From Acidobacteriaceae bacterium UBA1307 (GTDB lineage: Bacteria; Acidobacteriota; Terriglobia; Terriglobales; Acidobacteriaceae), in contig DBTV01000037.1 in the NCBI GenBank assembly GCA_002307235.1, positions 1 to 15,433 of the forward strand: 15,433 nt of DNA, read 5' to 3'. The position numbers and the translations under genes are program-made. Position 1 is the stretch's first letter; every line of letters starts with the position of its first letter. The notes under the pieces are model-generated. The model did not search any database. It was not told where the DNA came from and saw nothing but the letters and a program-made list of their open reading frames with translations. Shown in pieces: positions 1-6,798 of the stretch.

Positions 1-983
1 TGGACATCCGCAAGCGCATCTACAAGTTCCCGCAGATGGGCGTGAAGGCGATGATGGTCGCGATTCCGACCACCTCGGGCACGGGTTCCGAAGTGACGCC
101 GTTTGCCGTCGTGACCGACGATGCCACGGGCAAGAAGTACCCGATCGCCGACTACGCGCTGACGCCGAACATGGCCATCATCGATGCGAATCTGGTGATG
201 AACATGCCGAAGTCGCTGACGGCCTTTGGCGGCATCGATGCCGTCACGCATGCACTCGAGGCCTATGTTTCGATCATGGCCAACGAATTCAGCGATGGCC
301 AGGCGTTGCAGGCTCTCAAGCTGCTTAAGGAGTATCTGCCCTCCTCCTACAAGAATGGCGCGGCAGATCCGATTGCGCGTGAAAAGGTGCACTACGGCGC
401 GACGCTGGCGGGCGTGGCCTTTGCCAACGCCTTCCTGGGCGCCTGCCACTCGATCGCACACAAGATCGGCGCGGCCTATCACCTGCCGCACGGTCTGGCG
501 AATGCTCTGTTGATCACCAACATCATCCGCTTCAATGCCAACGACAACCCGACCAAGCAGGCGGCCTTCTCGCAGTATGACCGTCCGAAGGCCAAGTGCC
601 GCTATGCCGAGATTGCGCAGTTCCTCGGACTCGGTGGCAAGACGACCGACGAGAGCGTCGAGAACCTGATTGCCTGGGTCGAAGAGCTCAAAAAACAGGT
701 CGAGATTCCGGCGAGCATCAAGGAAGCCGGTGTCGATGAGGCGCTGTTCCAGTCCACGCTCGATACGGTCTCCGTCGATGCCTTTGATGACCAGTGCACG
801 GGTGCCAATCCGCGCTATCCGCTCATCAAGGAACTGCGCGCGGTCCTCGAGGACAGCTACTACGGCCGTCCGTTTGTCGAACTGGCTGATCGGGACGAGG
901 CGCATGCCGCCAAGACCGCACCAAAGACCAAGGTGAATGCCAAGGTCGAGGTGAAGGTGCTCGAACCGACGGCGCACAAGTAG
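1..983 (+). CDS. adhE: Aldehyde-alcohol dehydrogenase AdhE, C-terminal Fe-dependent alcohol dehydrogenase domain (5' partial)
   Basis: The frame is open from base 3 (DIRKRIYKFPQMGVKA) to the TAG at 981-983, so the gene starts left of the window. It encodes the iron-dependent alcohol dehydrogenase half of AdhE, which reduces acetaldehyde to ethanol with NADH. Visible signatures are the nucleotide-site stretch TTSGTGSEVTPFAVVTDD, GGIDAVTHALEAYVS (iron-ligand Asp at bases 237-239 and His at 249-251), and ACHSIAHKIGAAYHLPHGLANALL with the two remaining His ligands. The C-terminal part (NDNPTKQAAFSQYDRP, FDDQCTGANPRYPL, SYYGRPF) follows enteric AdhE nearly word for word, which separates it from stand-alone Fe-ADHs. 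AdhE proteins carry an N-terminal CoA-acylating acetaldehyde dehydrogenase half; that part is outside the window, so its presence here is inferred. The tail is Lys/Ala/Val-rich, as in E. coli AdhE. A Rex repressor gene lies about 7 kb downstream, and adhE is a typical Rex target. Confidence 0.95.
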   Translation, partial: DIRKRIYKFPQMGVKAMMVAIPTTSGTGSEVTPFAVVTDDATGKKYPIADYALTPNMAIIDANLVMNMPKSLTAFGGIDAVTHALEAYVSIMANEFSDGQALQALKLLKEYLPSSYKNGAADPIAREKVHYGATLAGVAFANAFLGACHSIAHKIGAAYHLPHGLANALLITNIIRFNANDNPTKQAAFSQYDRPKAKCRYAEIAQFLGLGGKTTDESVENLIAWVEELKKQVEIPASIKEAGVDEALFQSTLDTVSVDAFDDQCTGANPRYPLIKELRAVLEDSYYGRPFVELADRDEAHAAKTAPKTKVNAKVEVKVLEPTAHK

Positions 984-989
984 GTCTCA

Positions 990-1031
990 GGCGGAACGGG
1001 AGCGGCTGGCTGGCCTGTCTCCCGTTCCGCC
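990..1031 (+). terminator. Hairpin after adhE, possible terminator without U-tract
   Basis: A perfect 13-bp inverted repeat starts 6 bases after the adhE stop: GGCGGAACGGGAG at 990-1002 and CTCCCGTTCCGCC at 1019-1031, with a 16-nt loop. It is placed like a transcription terminator, but the following bases (GCGAGATCGAACGG) contain no T-run. It may be a non-canonical terminator or a 3' stabilising hairpin. Confidence 0.5.
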
Positions 1032-1197
1032 GCGAGATCGAACGGCCCGGCTGGGCGGGCGCATCGGCTTAACGGCGTTGCGTCTGCCCGCGGGCATTCT
1101 GCAGGAAAGCTGAAAGTCTTTGAGAGTGAGCAAGGCATCGTATGTCTGAGGTCGCTTTGTGCGGTCCGCATTATGGTACGCGGTCTCAGAATGAGAG

Positions 1198-1229
1198 GAT
1201 TTCCTGTATAATAGATTCAGATTTCCTGT
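1198..1229 (+). promoter_or_regulatory. Candidate hydrogenase operon promoter with paired direct repeat
   Basis: In the gap of about 320 bp between adhE and the hydrogenase operon there is a perfect TATAAT at 1207-1212, about 95 bases before the chosen start codon. No good -35 box lies 16-18 bases upstream. The -10 overlaps one copy of the 10-bp direct repeat GATTTCCTGT (1198-1207); the second copy is at 1220-1229, near the expected transcription start. The 22-bp period puts both copies on the same helix face, as for a regulator binding in tandem. Neither copy resembles a Rex operator. The rest of the gap shows a small palindrome, TGCGG-T-CCGCA at 1160-1170, and nothing else I can name. Confidence 0.4.
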
Positions 1230-1306
1230 GTCTTACTTAACGGCAATGAATAGACGGGGCTTTAGTTCGGTTGTACATGAACGAGGTTTTCGTTGCGAGG
1301 GTTGTC

Positions 1307-4300
1307 ATGAGCGTCTCTTCTGGAGCTTTGATTCTTTGGGCTCTGTTGCCGCTGGCTGTGGGCATTGTCCTGCAATTATTGGCGGCTAAATTTCTCTCTT
1401 CGCGGGCCAAGGGCGTTTTGGCACTGCTGTGTAGCCTGCCGAGTTTGGCAGCCGTTGTGTCGGCCTTTGTGCGGATACACGCAACCGGAGCGGCTATCGA
1501 GTGGAACGCCACTGGGTGGGATGGCCCGCTGGCGCTGGTCTTTCACGTAGACTCCCTCAGCCTGATGTTTGCCGCGATGGGCGCGGTGCTGGGTGCGATC
1601 GTGTTGCTGTACTCGATCGGTTACATGGCCCACGACAAGGCTGCGACGCGCTTTTACTGTTTCATGCTCACCTTCATTCTGGGCATGATCGGACTGGTCT
1701 ATAGCGCCAACCTGTTTGCCCTTTATCTCTGCTGGGAGATGATGGGCCTTTGTTCGTTCAGCCTGGTCGGCTTCTGGTATGACAAGCCGCAGTCGGTCGC
1801 CGGAGCCCGCAAGGTTCTGTTGATGACCCATCTGGCAGGCTATGGATTGCTGGCCGCGATCCTTTTGATCTTTGCCCGCACGGGCAGCGCGCTGTGGACC
1901 GATCCGGCCGTGGCGCAGGCCTTTACCACGGGCGTCTACGTGTTGATGCTGGTGGCGCTGCTGGCCAAGAGCGTGCAGTTTCCGCTGCACACCTGGATTC
2001 CTGAGGCCATGAATGCGCCGACCCCGGTGAGCGCGCTGCTGCACGCGGCCTGCTATGTGAAGGCTGGCGTGTATCTCGCCGCCCGCATGCACGGCTTTGC
2101 GCCCTGGCATGCGAGCTGGTGCCTGACGATGATGTGGCTGGGCACGGTGACGATGGTGGTGGGCGTGGCCTACGCCATGGTGCAGCACGATCTGAAGCGG
2201 ATGCTGGCCTTTCATACGGTGAGCCAGATCGGCTACATCATTACCGGCGTCGGCCTGGGCACTCCGCTCGGCATCGTGGCCGGTTTGTTGCATTGCCTGA
2301 ATCACTCGCTGTTCAAGGGCGGCCTGTTTTTGGCGGCCGGCTCGGTGCAGCATGCGACGGGCACGCGTGACATGAATGAGCTGGGCGGACTTTCTCGCCG
2401 CATGCCGCACACGACGACAACCTGGTTGATCAGCGTCGGCGCGATGATGGGCATTCCCTTCATGAGCGGTTTTGCCAGCAAATGGCTGCTGTACACGGCG
2501 GCCTTGCAGGCCGGTCAGGTGGTTCCGGCGCTGTTGGCCTGGATCGTTAGCGTGGGCACGGTCTTCAGTTGCGTCAAGGCAACCAGCGCGGTGTTTTTAG
2601 GGCCGACCTCGCCGGCAACGGCCGAGGCGCATGAGTCGCCGGCCTCAATGGTCTGGGCGTTGCGCCTGTTTGCTCTGGGCAGTGTGATTCTCGGTCTGGC
2701 GCCGCAGTTGGCGGTCAACTACATTCTGAATCCGATTCTGCCGCTCTTTGGCATGGCCACGGTGCAGGTGAGCTGGTTTGGCCTGACGCCGGCGGCGGGT
2801 TCCTGGTGGACGACCGGTGGCCTGATTCTGGCGGTTGTTTCGGCCGTGGCAGGCGTGATTCTTTACATGTTCGCCGGCATGTCGCGGGCGCGCGTGGCTG
2901 CCGTGAGCGGCATTGGCAGCGATGGCAGCGCGGTGTTGAGCGCGGGTGGCGGCGTTGGCACCTTTACGGGTGGCGAGCCGATGGCGGGTTCGGGCCGCAT
3001 GCCTGCCAGCGACTTCTCGGTGATTCTGCGCAAGGCCTGGGCACCGCTTTATGCCGCGACCGATGTTGATCGCGTGTATCTGGGCTTCTGGCATGTGTTG
3101 GAGGCAATCGCGGGCGCGACAAAGGGCCTGGTTGGCCTGCTTGAGCGCTATGCGGTGGTGACGATGGTGGTCTTTACCGCCGCGTTGACCGCTGTGCTGG
3201 CGAATCTGGCTCCGGCGCTGCCGACGGTGCATGAAGGCGCGGCCTCGATGCCGGTTTTGTTGGCCGTGGCCTGCGGACTGGCTCTGTTCGCGTTGCTGGT
3301 GGCCTCGGCCGCCAACAAGGCATGGCAGAAGCTGCTGCCGCTGCTGGCGTTGAGCGGCGCGGCTGCGGTGGGCGCGATTCTGGTGGCCGAGTCGCTGCTG
3401 CGGACCGGGCTGCTGGAACTGGCCAGCGTGCTGGCTCTGTTGCTGATCTGGCGTGCGGGCAGCAAGCGCGCGACGGTGCTGTATCTGGCGGTGGTTGTGC
3501 TGTCGGCCGTGGCGATCTGTGGCGGCCAGTACGGTCTGGCGACGGGCGCGGCCTGGGGCGGCGCGTTGTTGCTGGCCGGCTTCGTACTGAAGCTGGCGGT
3601 GGTGCCGGCCTTCTTCTGGCTGTCTGCGGTGGCCGAAGCGGTCCCGGCGCTGGTGCTGGGGCTGGTGATTGCCGTCGTCGATATGGCGGCCTTTGGCGAG
3701 CTCTACCTGACGGCTTCGGCGCAGCCGACGCTGTTTGAGCCGCGCGGCCTGTGGATCGGCCTGGCGTTGGCCTCGTCGCTGCTGGGCGCATTGCTGATGA
3801 TCGCGCAGCGCGATATCAAGCGCATGTTGGCCTACTCGACCATCGAGGATATGGGCTTCTTGTTCCTCGGTCTGGTGGCGGCCAACGAACTGGGCACGAC
3901 CGGCGCTTTGCTGGGCGCTGCCGCGCACGCGGTGGCCAAGACGCTGCTGTTTGTCTCGATCAGCTCGGCCGAGGCGGACGGAAACCTGGGCAACGGACTG
4001 AAGGGGCTGGCGCAGCGGTATCCGGTGAGCGCGGCAGGCTTCATGGCTGGTATGCTGGCCATGCTGGGCGTGCCGCCGATGGTTGGCTTTGCCGGGCGCT
4101 GGCGGTTGTATTCGACGGCCTCAAATCTTAACCATGGGCTTCTTGCCGGATTCATCGCTTCTTCGATGCTCGCCCTGGTGGCGTACGTGCTTTGCCTCAC
4201 CCGCGTATGGTGGGGACCGGCCAGTGACGAACTGGCGGCGAAGCCTGCTGCCGAACCCTGGGCGGTGCGCATCGTGATTGTTCTTTTGATCGTCGCGTTG

Positions 4301-4357
4301 CTGGCTGGTGGAATCTGCCCCAACGCTCTGCTTGCTCTAGCCGGGGGTATTCAATGA
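1307..4357 (+). CDS. Fused double antiporter-like subunit (NuoL/HyfB-like plus NuoN/HyfF-like) of group 4 hydrogenase
   Basis: This is a 1016-residue, very hydrophobic ion-pumping membrane subunit. I chose the ATG at 1307 because GCGAGGG precedes it at SD distance; TTG 1271 and ATG 1277 in frame lack an RBS. Residues about 1-520 form a complete NuoL/HyfB-type antiporter module with HVDSLSLMFAAMG, Glu144 in CWEMMGLCSFSLVGFW, Lys221 in AKSVQFPLHTWIPEAMNAP, Lys297 in DLKRMLAFHT and Lys392 in FASKWLLY. A Gly/Ala/Ser-rich stretch (about 525-560, with FTGGEP) and a DVDRVYLGFWH segment follow. Residues about 640-1016 form a second, shorter NuoN/HyfF-type module with Glu704, Lys762 in LKLAVVP, Lys838 in DIKRMLAYST and Lys878 in HAVAKTLLF. 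The usual late Lys is replaced by Arg931 in FAGRWRLY. In complex I, Hyf and Ech the antiporters are separate proteins, so this looks like a gene fusion. The stop overlaps the next start (ATGA), so it is the first gene of the operon. Confidence 0.9.
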   Translation: MSVSSGALILWALLPLAVGIVLQLLAAKFLSSRAKGVLALLCSLPSLAAVVSAFVRIHATGAAIEWNATGWDGPLALVFHVDSLSLMFAAMGAVLGAIVLLYSIGYMAHDKAATRFYCFMLTFILGMIGLVYSANLFALYLCWEMMGLCSFSLVGFWYDKPQSVAGARKVLLMTHLAGYGLLAAILLIFARTGSALWTDPAVAQAFTTGVYVLMLVALLAKSVQFPLHTWIPEAMNAPTPVSALLHAACYVKAGVYLAARMHGFAPWHASWCLTMMWLGTVTMVVGVAYAMVQHDLKRMLAFHTVSQIGYIITGVGLGTPLGIVAGLLHCLNHSLFKGGLFLAAGSVQHATGTRDMNELGGLSRRMPHTTTTWLISVGAMMGIPFMSGFASKWLLYTAALQAGQVVPALLAWIVSVGTVFSCVKATSAVFLGPTSPATAEAHESPASMVWALRLFALGSVILGLAPQLAVNYILNPILPLFGMATVQVSWFGLTPAAGSWWTTGGLILAVVSAVAGVILYMFAGMSRARVAAVSGIGSDGSAVLSAGGGVGTFTGGEPMAGSGRMPASDFSVILRKAWAPLYAATDVDRVYLGFWHVLEAIAGATKGLVGLLERYAVVTMVVFTAALTAVLANLAPALPTVHEGAASMPVLLAVACGLALFALLVASAANKAWQKLLPLLALSGAAAVGAILVAESLLRTGLLELASVLALLLIWRAGSKRATVLYLAVVVLSAVAICGGQYGLATGAAWGGALLLAGFVLKLAVVPAFFWLSAVAEAVPALVLGLVIAVVDMAAFGELYLTASAQPTLFEPRGLWIGLALASSLLGALLMIAQRDIKRMLAYSTIEDMGFLFLGLVAANELGTTGALLGAAAHAVAKTLLFVSISSAEADGNLGNGLKGLAQRYPVSAAGFMAGMLAMLGVPPMVGFAGRWRLYSTASNLNHGLLAGFIASSMLALVAYVLCLTRVWWGPASDELAAKPAAEPWAVRIVIVLLIVALLAGGICPNALLALAGGIQ

Positions 4358-4824
4358 GCCTGCTTCAGGATCTGCTGCATAAAGCCCGCGTAAAAAGCCC
4401 GCGCATCTTCCACATCAATTCGGGAAGCTGCAATGGCTGCGACATTGAACTGATCACCTGCCTCTCGCCGCGCTATGACGTCGAACAGCTCGGCATTCAT
4501 CTGGAGGCAAGCCCGCGCCACGCCGATATTCTCTGCATTACCGGCCCGGTGACGCGCAACACGCTTGAGGCCGTCATGAACGCCTACGCGCAGGTCTGCG
4601 AACCGAAGGCTGTGGTGGCCATCGGTTCCTGCGGCGCCACCTGCAATGTCTTCGCAGGCAGTCCGTCGGTCGTCGGTCCGTTGAACAAGTACATTCCGGT
4701 GGACGTTTACGTGCCGGGTTGCCCGCCGCATCCGGATGCGATCATCGACGGCATCTTCCAGGCCGCGCAGATTCTTGCCGACCGTGGCGTGCGTGAAGAA
4801 GCGAAAGGACAACCGCAGAAATGA
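4354..4824 (+). CDS. [NiFe]-hydrogenase small subunit, NuoB/HyfI/EchC-like
   Basis: This 156-residue soluble subunit carries the proximal [4Fe-4S] cluster that passes electrons to the NiFe site of the large subunit. The cluster ligands are visible: Cys26 and Cys29 in SGSCNGCDIE, Cys93 in IGSCGATC and Cys123 in VPGCPPHP. The C-x-x-C arrangement with NGCDIE is the hydrogenase form; complex I NuoB has adjacent cysteines. Length matches the short small subunits of group 4 enzymes, with no Tat signal and no extra cluster domain. It overlaps the upstream antiporter gene and the downstream NuoH-like gene by ATGA, which suggests translational coupling. It should sit on the cytoplasmic face, bound to the membrane arm through the NuoH-like protein. 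Confidence 0.93.
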   Translation: MSLLQDLLHKARVKSPRIFHINSGSCNGCDIELITCLSPRYDVEQLGIHLEASPRHADILCITGPVTRNTLEAVMNAYAQVCEPKAVVAIGSCGATCNVFAGSPSVVGPLNKYIPVDVYVPGCPPHPDAIIDGIFQAAQILADRGVREEAKGQPQK

Positions 4825-5738
4825 ACTTCGCTGGCTTGATTCGCCTGTTTCTTTTTCCGGGCCTGCTGTTCGCCATTCCGGCCGGCTGGTTCTTCGTTTG
4901 GGCCGAGCACAAGGTTGTGGCGCGCATTCAGCGCCGCATCGGTCCGCCGTTGTTGCAGCCCTTTTGGGATTTCGTAAAGCTGCTCGGCAAGCGTACGCCG
5001 GCGCGTCGCGGCATTGATGCCAACCTGCTGCGCCTGTATCCGGTGCTCTCGATCGGCTCTCTGATCGCGGCGCTGGCGCTGTTGCCGGTTTTTCCGGCCA
5101 ACGCGGGCGGCTTCTCGGGTGACTGCATTCTGCTGGTCGGCCTGATGGAGGTTCCCTCGGTCTGCTACATTCTGGCCGGGTTTACTTCAGGCTCGATCTA
5201 CGGTGAAATCGGCGCGATTCGCGAGGCTCTGCTGAGTGTTGCGAGCAACGTCGTCATGCTGATTTCGCTCGTCACCATTGCCGTGACGGCGAAGAGCTTC
5301 CACCTGACGGATCTGGCTGGCCCGAGTCTGAATCCCGGCCACTGGGTCGGCGTGCTGGGCCTGCTGCTCTGCATTCCCGCCAAGCTGCGCCTGAATCCTT
5401 TTTCGACCGCAGGTGCCGAGCAGGAGATTTATGCCGGCTCGCTGACCGAGTATGCCGGTGCGGCTCTCGGCCTGTGGGAACTGGCGCATGCTCTCGAATG
5501 GCTGTTGCTGACGGGTCTGGTCGCTACGCTGGTTCTGCCGACGACGCTCGCCTGGTGGATCTACGCACCGGCCTTCTTCGTGATCAGCTTTGTTGAGGTG
5601 TTGTTGCTGTCGGCGGTTGCCGCCGGTACGGCGCGCCTCACGCTCGAGCGTTCGATCAACTTCTATTGGCGTTGGGCCGCGGTGCTGGCTTGCATGGCCA
5701 TCATCTCCTCGGCGGTCATGATGAGGTTTCACCTATGA
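4821..5738 (+). CDS. Hydrogenase membrane anchor, NuoH/HyfC/EchB-like
   Basis: This 305-residue polytopic membrane protein corresponds to NuoH (ND1), which joins the cytoplasmic hydrogenase arm to the ion-pumping arm. The start is the ATG in the ATGA overlap with the small-subunit gene. The first loop after TM1 carries the family signature AEHKVVARIQRRIGPPLLQPFWDFVKLLGK. The later acidic loop has FSTAGAEQEIYAGSLTEYAG, equivalent to the Glu-rich loop of NuoH that lines the quinone-chamber region of complex I. About eight hydrophobic segments are apparent, usual for the family. The stop overlaps the NuoI-like start by ATGA. NuoH of complex I is the alternative name, but the hydrogenase-type small and large subunits beside it decide the complex. 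Confidence 0.93.
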   Translation: MNFAGLIRLFLFPGLLFAIPAGWFFVWAEHKVVARIQRRIGPPLLQPFWDFVKLLGKRTPARRGIDANLLRLYPVLSIGSLIAALALLPVFPANAGGFSGDCILLVGLMEVPSVCYILAGFTSGSIYGEIGAIREALLSVASNVVMLISLVTIAVTAKSFHLTDLAGPSLNPGHWVGVLGLLLCIPAKLRLNPFSTAGAEQEIYAGSLTEYAGAALGLWELAHALEWLLLTGLVATLVLPTTLAWWIYAPAFFVISFVEVLLLSAVAAGTARLTLERSINFYWRWAAVLACMAIISSAVMMRFHL

Positions 5739-6226
5739 ACATTCTTCGCCTGATTTTGCAGAATCTTCGTCAGGGAACGGTGTCGTTCCGTCTTCCCCAT
5801 ACGCACGAGTGCACAAGTGACCAATATCGCGGCCTGATCCACAACAACCCCGATGGCTGCGTCGGTTGCGGTGCCTGTGCCTACGTTTGCCCCACGGCGG
5901 CGATCGTCGTGTCGAAGACGCCGACCAACTATACGTGGAGCTATGAGCCGGGCAAGTGCACCTTCTGCGGCCGTTGCATCGACCGTTGCAAGCCGGGCTC
6001 GCTCTCGATGGAATCGAAGCTGCCGCCGCTCTATGCGACGATGGGCGATCTCGACGTCTCCTACACGATGGAGAAGAAGAAGCCCGCGCCGCGCCCGGCC
6101 GCAGTTGCGGCTCCTGCCGCTGCCGCAACGCCTGCTGTTGCACCTGCCGCCGTGGCAGCGCCCGCGGCTGAAAAGCCCGCTGCTGAACCGGCTGCCGCTG
6201 CTCCGGCTCCGAGCCCCGCGGACTAA
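5735..6226 (+). CDS. 2x[4Fe-4S] ferredoxin-like subunit, NuoI/HyfH/EchF-like, with Ala/Pro-rich tail
   Basis: This 163-residue electron-transfer subunit starts at the ATG in the ATGA overlap with the NuoH-like gene. An in-frame earlier ATG at 5666 lies inside that gene and is rejected. Two full C-x2-C-x2-C-x3-C motifs are present: Cys42/45/48/52 (GCVGCGACAYVCP) and Cys75/78/81/85 (KCTFCGRCIDRCKPG). They ligate two [4Fe-4S] clusters that in Ech-type enzymes pass electrons between ferredoxin and the small subunit. The short N-terminal amphipathic segment (MNILRLILQNLRQGTVSFRLP) resembles the membrane-contacting helix of NuoI. From about residue 115 the protein becomes a tail of roughly 45 residues made almost only of Ala and Pro, with a few Lys and Glu, which NuoI/HyfH proteins do not normally have. 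The stop codon TAA is part of the CTAA duplication flanking the following palindromic element. Confidence 0.93.
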   Translation: MNILRLILQNLRQGTVSFRLPHTHECTSDQYRGLIHNNPDGCVGCGACAYVCPTAAIVVSKTPTNYTWSYEPGKCTFCGRCIDRCKPGSLSMESKLPPLYATMGDLDVSYTMEKKKPAPRPAAVAAPAAAATPAVAPAAVAAPAAEKPAAEPAAAAPAPSPAD

Positions 6227-6336
6227 AGCAAAATACGAGTCGCTGCCTACTGCGACGACGCGCTCACGTGGCTTTTTCCCCAAGAAAAAGCCACTGGCAC
6301 GCATCGCAACGAGGGCACGGTGACTCGAATTTTGCT
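6227..6336 (+). mobile_element. MITE-like palindromic element with CTAA duplication, inside the hydrogenase operon
   Basis: This 110-bp non-coding insert fills most of the only sizeable gap in the operon. Its ends are inverted repeats with 14 of 15 matches: AGCAAAATACGAGTC (6227-6241) and GACTCGAATTTTGCT (6322-6336). The centre is a perfect 11-bp hairpin, GTGGCTTTTTC (6268-6278) and GAAAAAGCCAC (6284-6294), with loop CCCAA, so both arms are 52-53 nt. Extra pairing, such as TGCGA 6251-6255 with TCGCA 6304-6308, lies between. The tetranucleotide CTAA occurs immediately outside both ends (6223-6226 and 6337-6340), as expected for a target-site duplication. Removing the element plus one CTAA leaves the NuoI-like stop intact and a 26-nt spacer before the next gene. 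It could instead be a native structured RNA or REP-like element. Confidence 0.6.
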
Positions 6337-6366
6337 CTAACAAGGGAAGGGAAACCAAGAGGATTT

Positions 6367-6798
6367 ATGGCAACCACGACCGTTGATTTTGAAAAGCAGT
6401 TTGCAGAGCTCGGCCTCGGCGAGGGCTGGAAGTGGGACAAGGGCTCCTGGTGGCTTGAGCCCGCCGAGCCCATGGATGTGCGCGCCGTTGCGCAGAAGAT
6501 GCTTGCGCTCGAAGGACGCTTTGTCGCCATTACCGCGACCGAGCGGCCCGACCATGAGATTCGCCTCGACTATCAGTGGGATCTGAACGGCAACCTGCTC
6601 AGCTTTGTCGCCGCGACCACCGACAACAAGAAGATCGCTTCTATCGTTGACCTTTCGCCCGGCGCTGACTGGGCCGAGCGCGAGACCTACGAATACTTCG
6701 CCGTCGAGTTTACCGGTCGCGCCACGCTCGAGCCGTTGATGCTGCGCGCAGGCCAGGACGTTGGCGTTCATTTGCACAAGGAGGAGGCCGCTCAATGA
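6367..6798 (+). CDS. Hydrogenase NuoC-like (30 kDa) subunit, EchD-like
   Basis: This 143-residue soluble subunit belongs to the NuoC/30-kDa family, which packs against the large subunit in complex I and group 4 hydrogenases. The start is ATG 6367, preceded by AAGAGGA; the frame is open further upstream, but that part lies in the palindromic element. The family signature is near the end: WAERETYEYFAVEFTGRATL, matching the complex I pattern WxERExYDxFGxxFxGHPxL with the usual Asp and Gly softened, as is common in hydrogenases. The N-terminal half (GWKWDKGSWWLEP, then a ferredoxin-like alpha/beta stretch) fits the small EchD type. In HycE and HyfG this domain is fused to the large subunit; here it is a separate gene overlapping it by ATGA. 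Confidence 0.88.
   Translation: MATTTVDFEKQFAELGLGEGWKWDKGSWWLEPAEPMDVRAVAQKMLALEGRFVAITATERPDHEIRLDYQWDLNGNLLSFVAATTDNKKIASIVDLSPGADWAERETYEYFAVEFTGRATLEPLMLRAGQDVGVHLHKEEAAQ

Noticed and set aside
1068..1244. Direct repeat CTTAACGGC at 1068-1076 and 1236-1244
   Set aside because: Only 9 bp, widely spaced, no symmetry or phasing and no link to a promoter element; probably chance.
1271..1306. Earlier TTG (1271) and ATG (1277) starts for the fused antiporter
   Set aside because: No ribosome binding site precedes them, whereas GCGAGGG lies at proper distance from ATG 1307, and a membrane segment starts soon after that Met.
2645..3928. Long minus-strand open frame of 427 codons (and 1376-2410, 344 codons) opposite the antiporter gene
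   Set aside because: Translations are Arg/Gln/His-rich without domains and mirror the GC-skewed codons of the real membrane protein on the other strand; they are shadows.
6295..6308. TGGCACG-like sequence resembling a sigma54 -24 box in the palindromic element
   Set aside because: The distance from GG to the next GC is 8 bases, not the required 10, and the -12 TTGC is missing, so it is not a credible sigma54 promoter despite the NtrC-type gene in the window.
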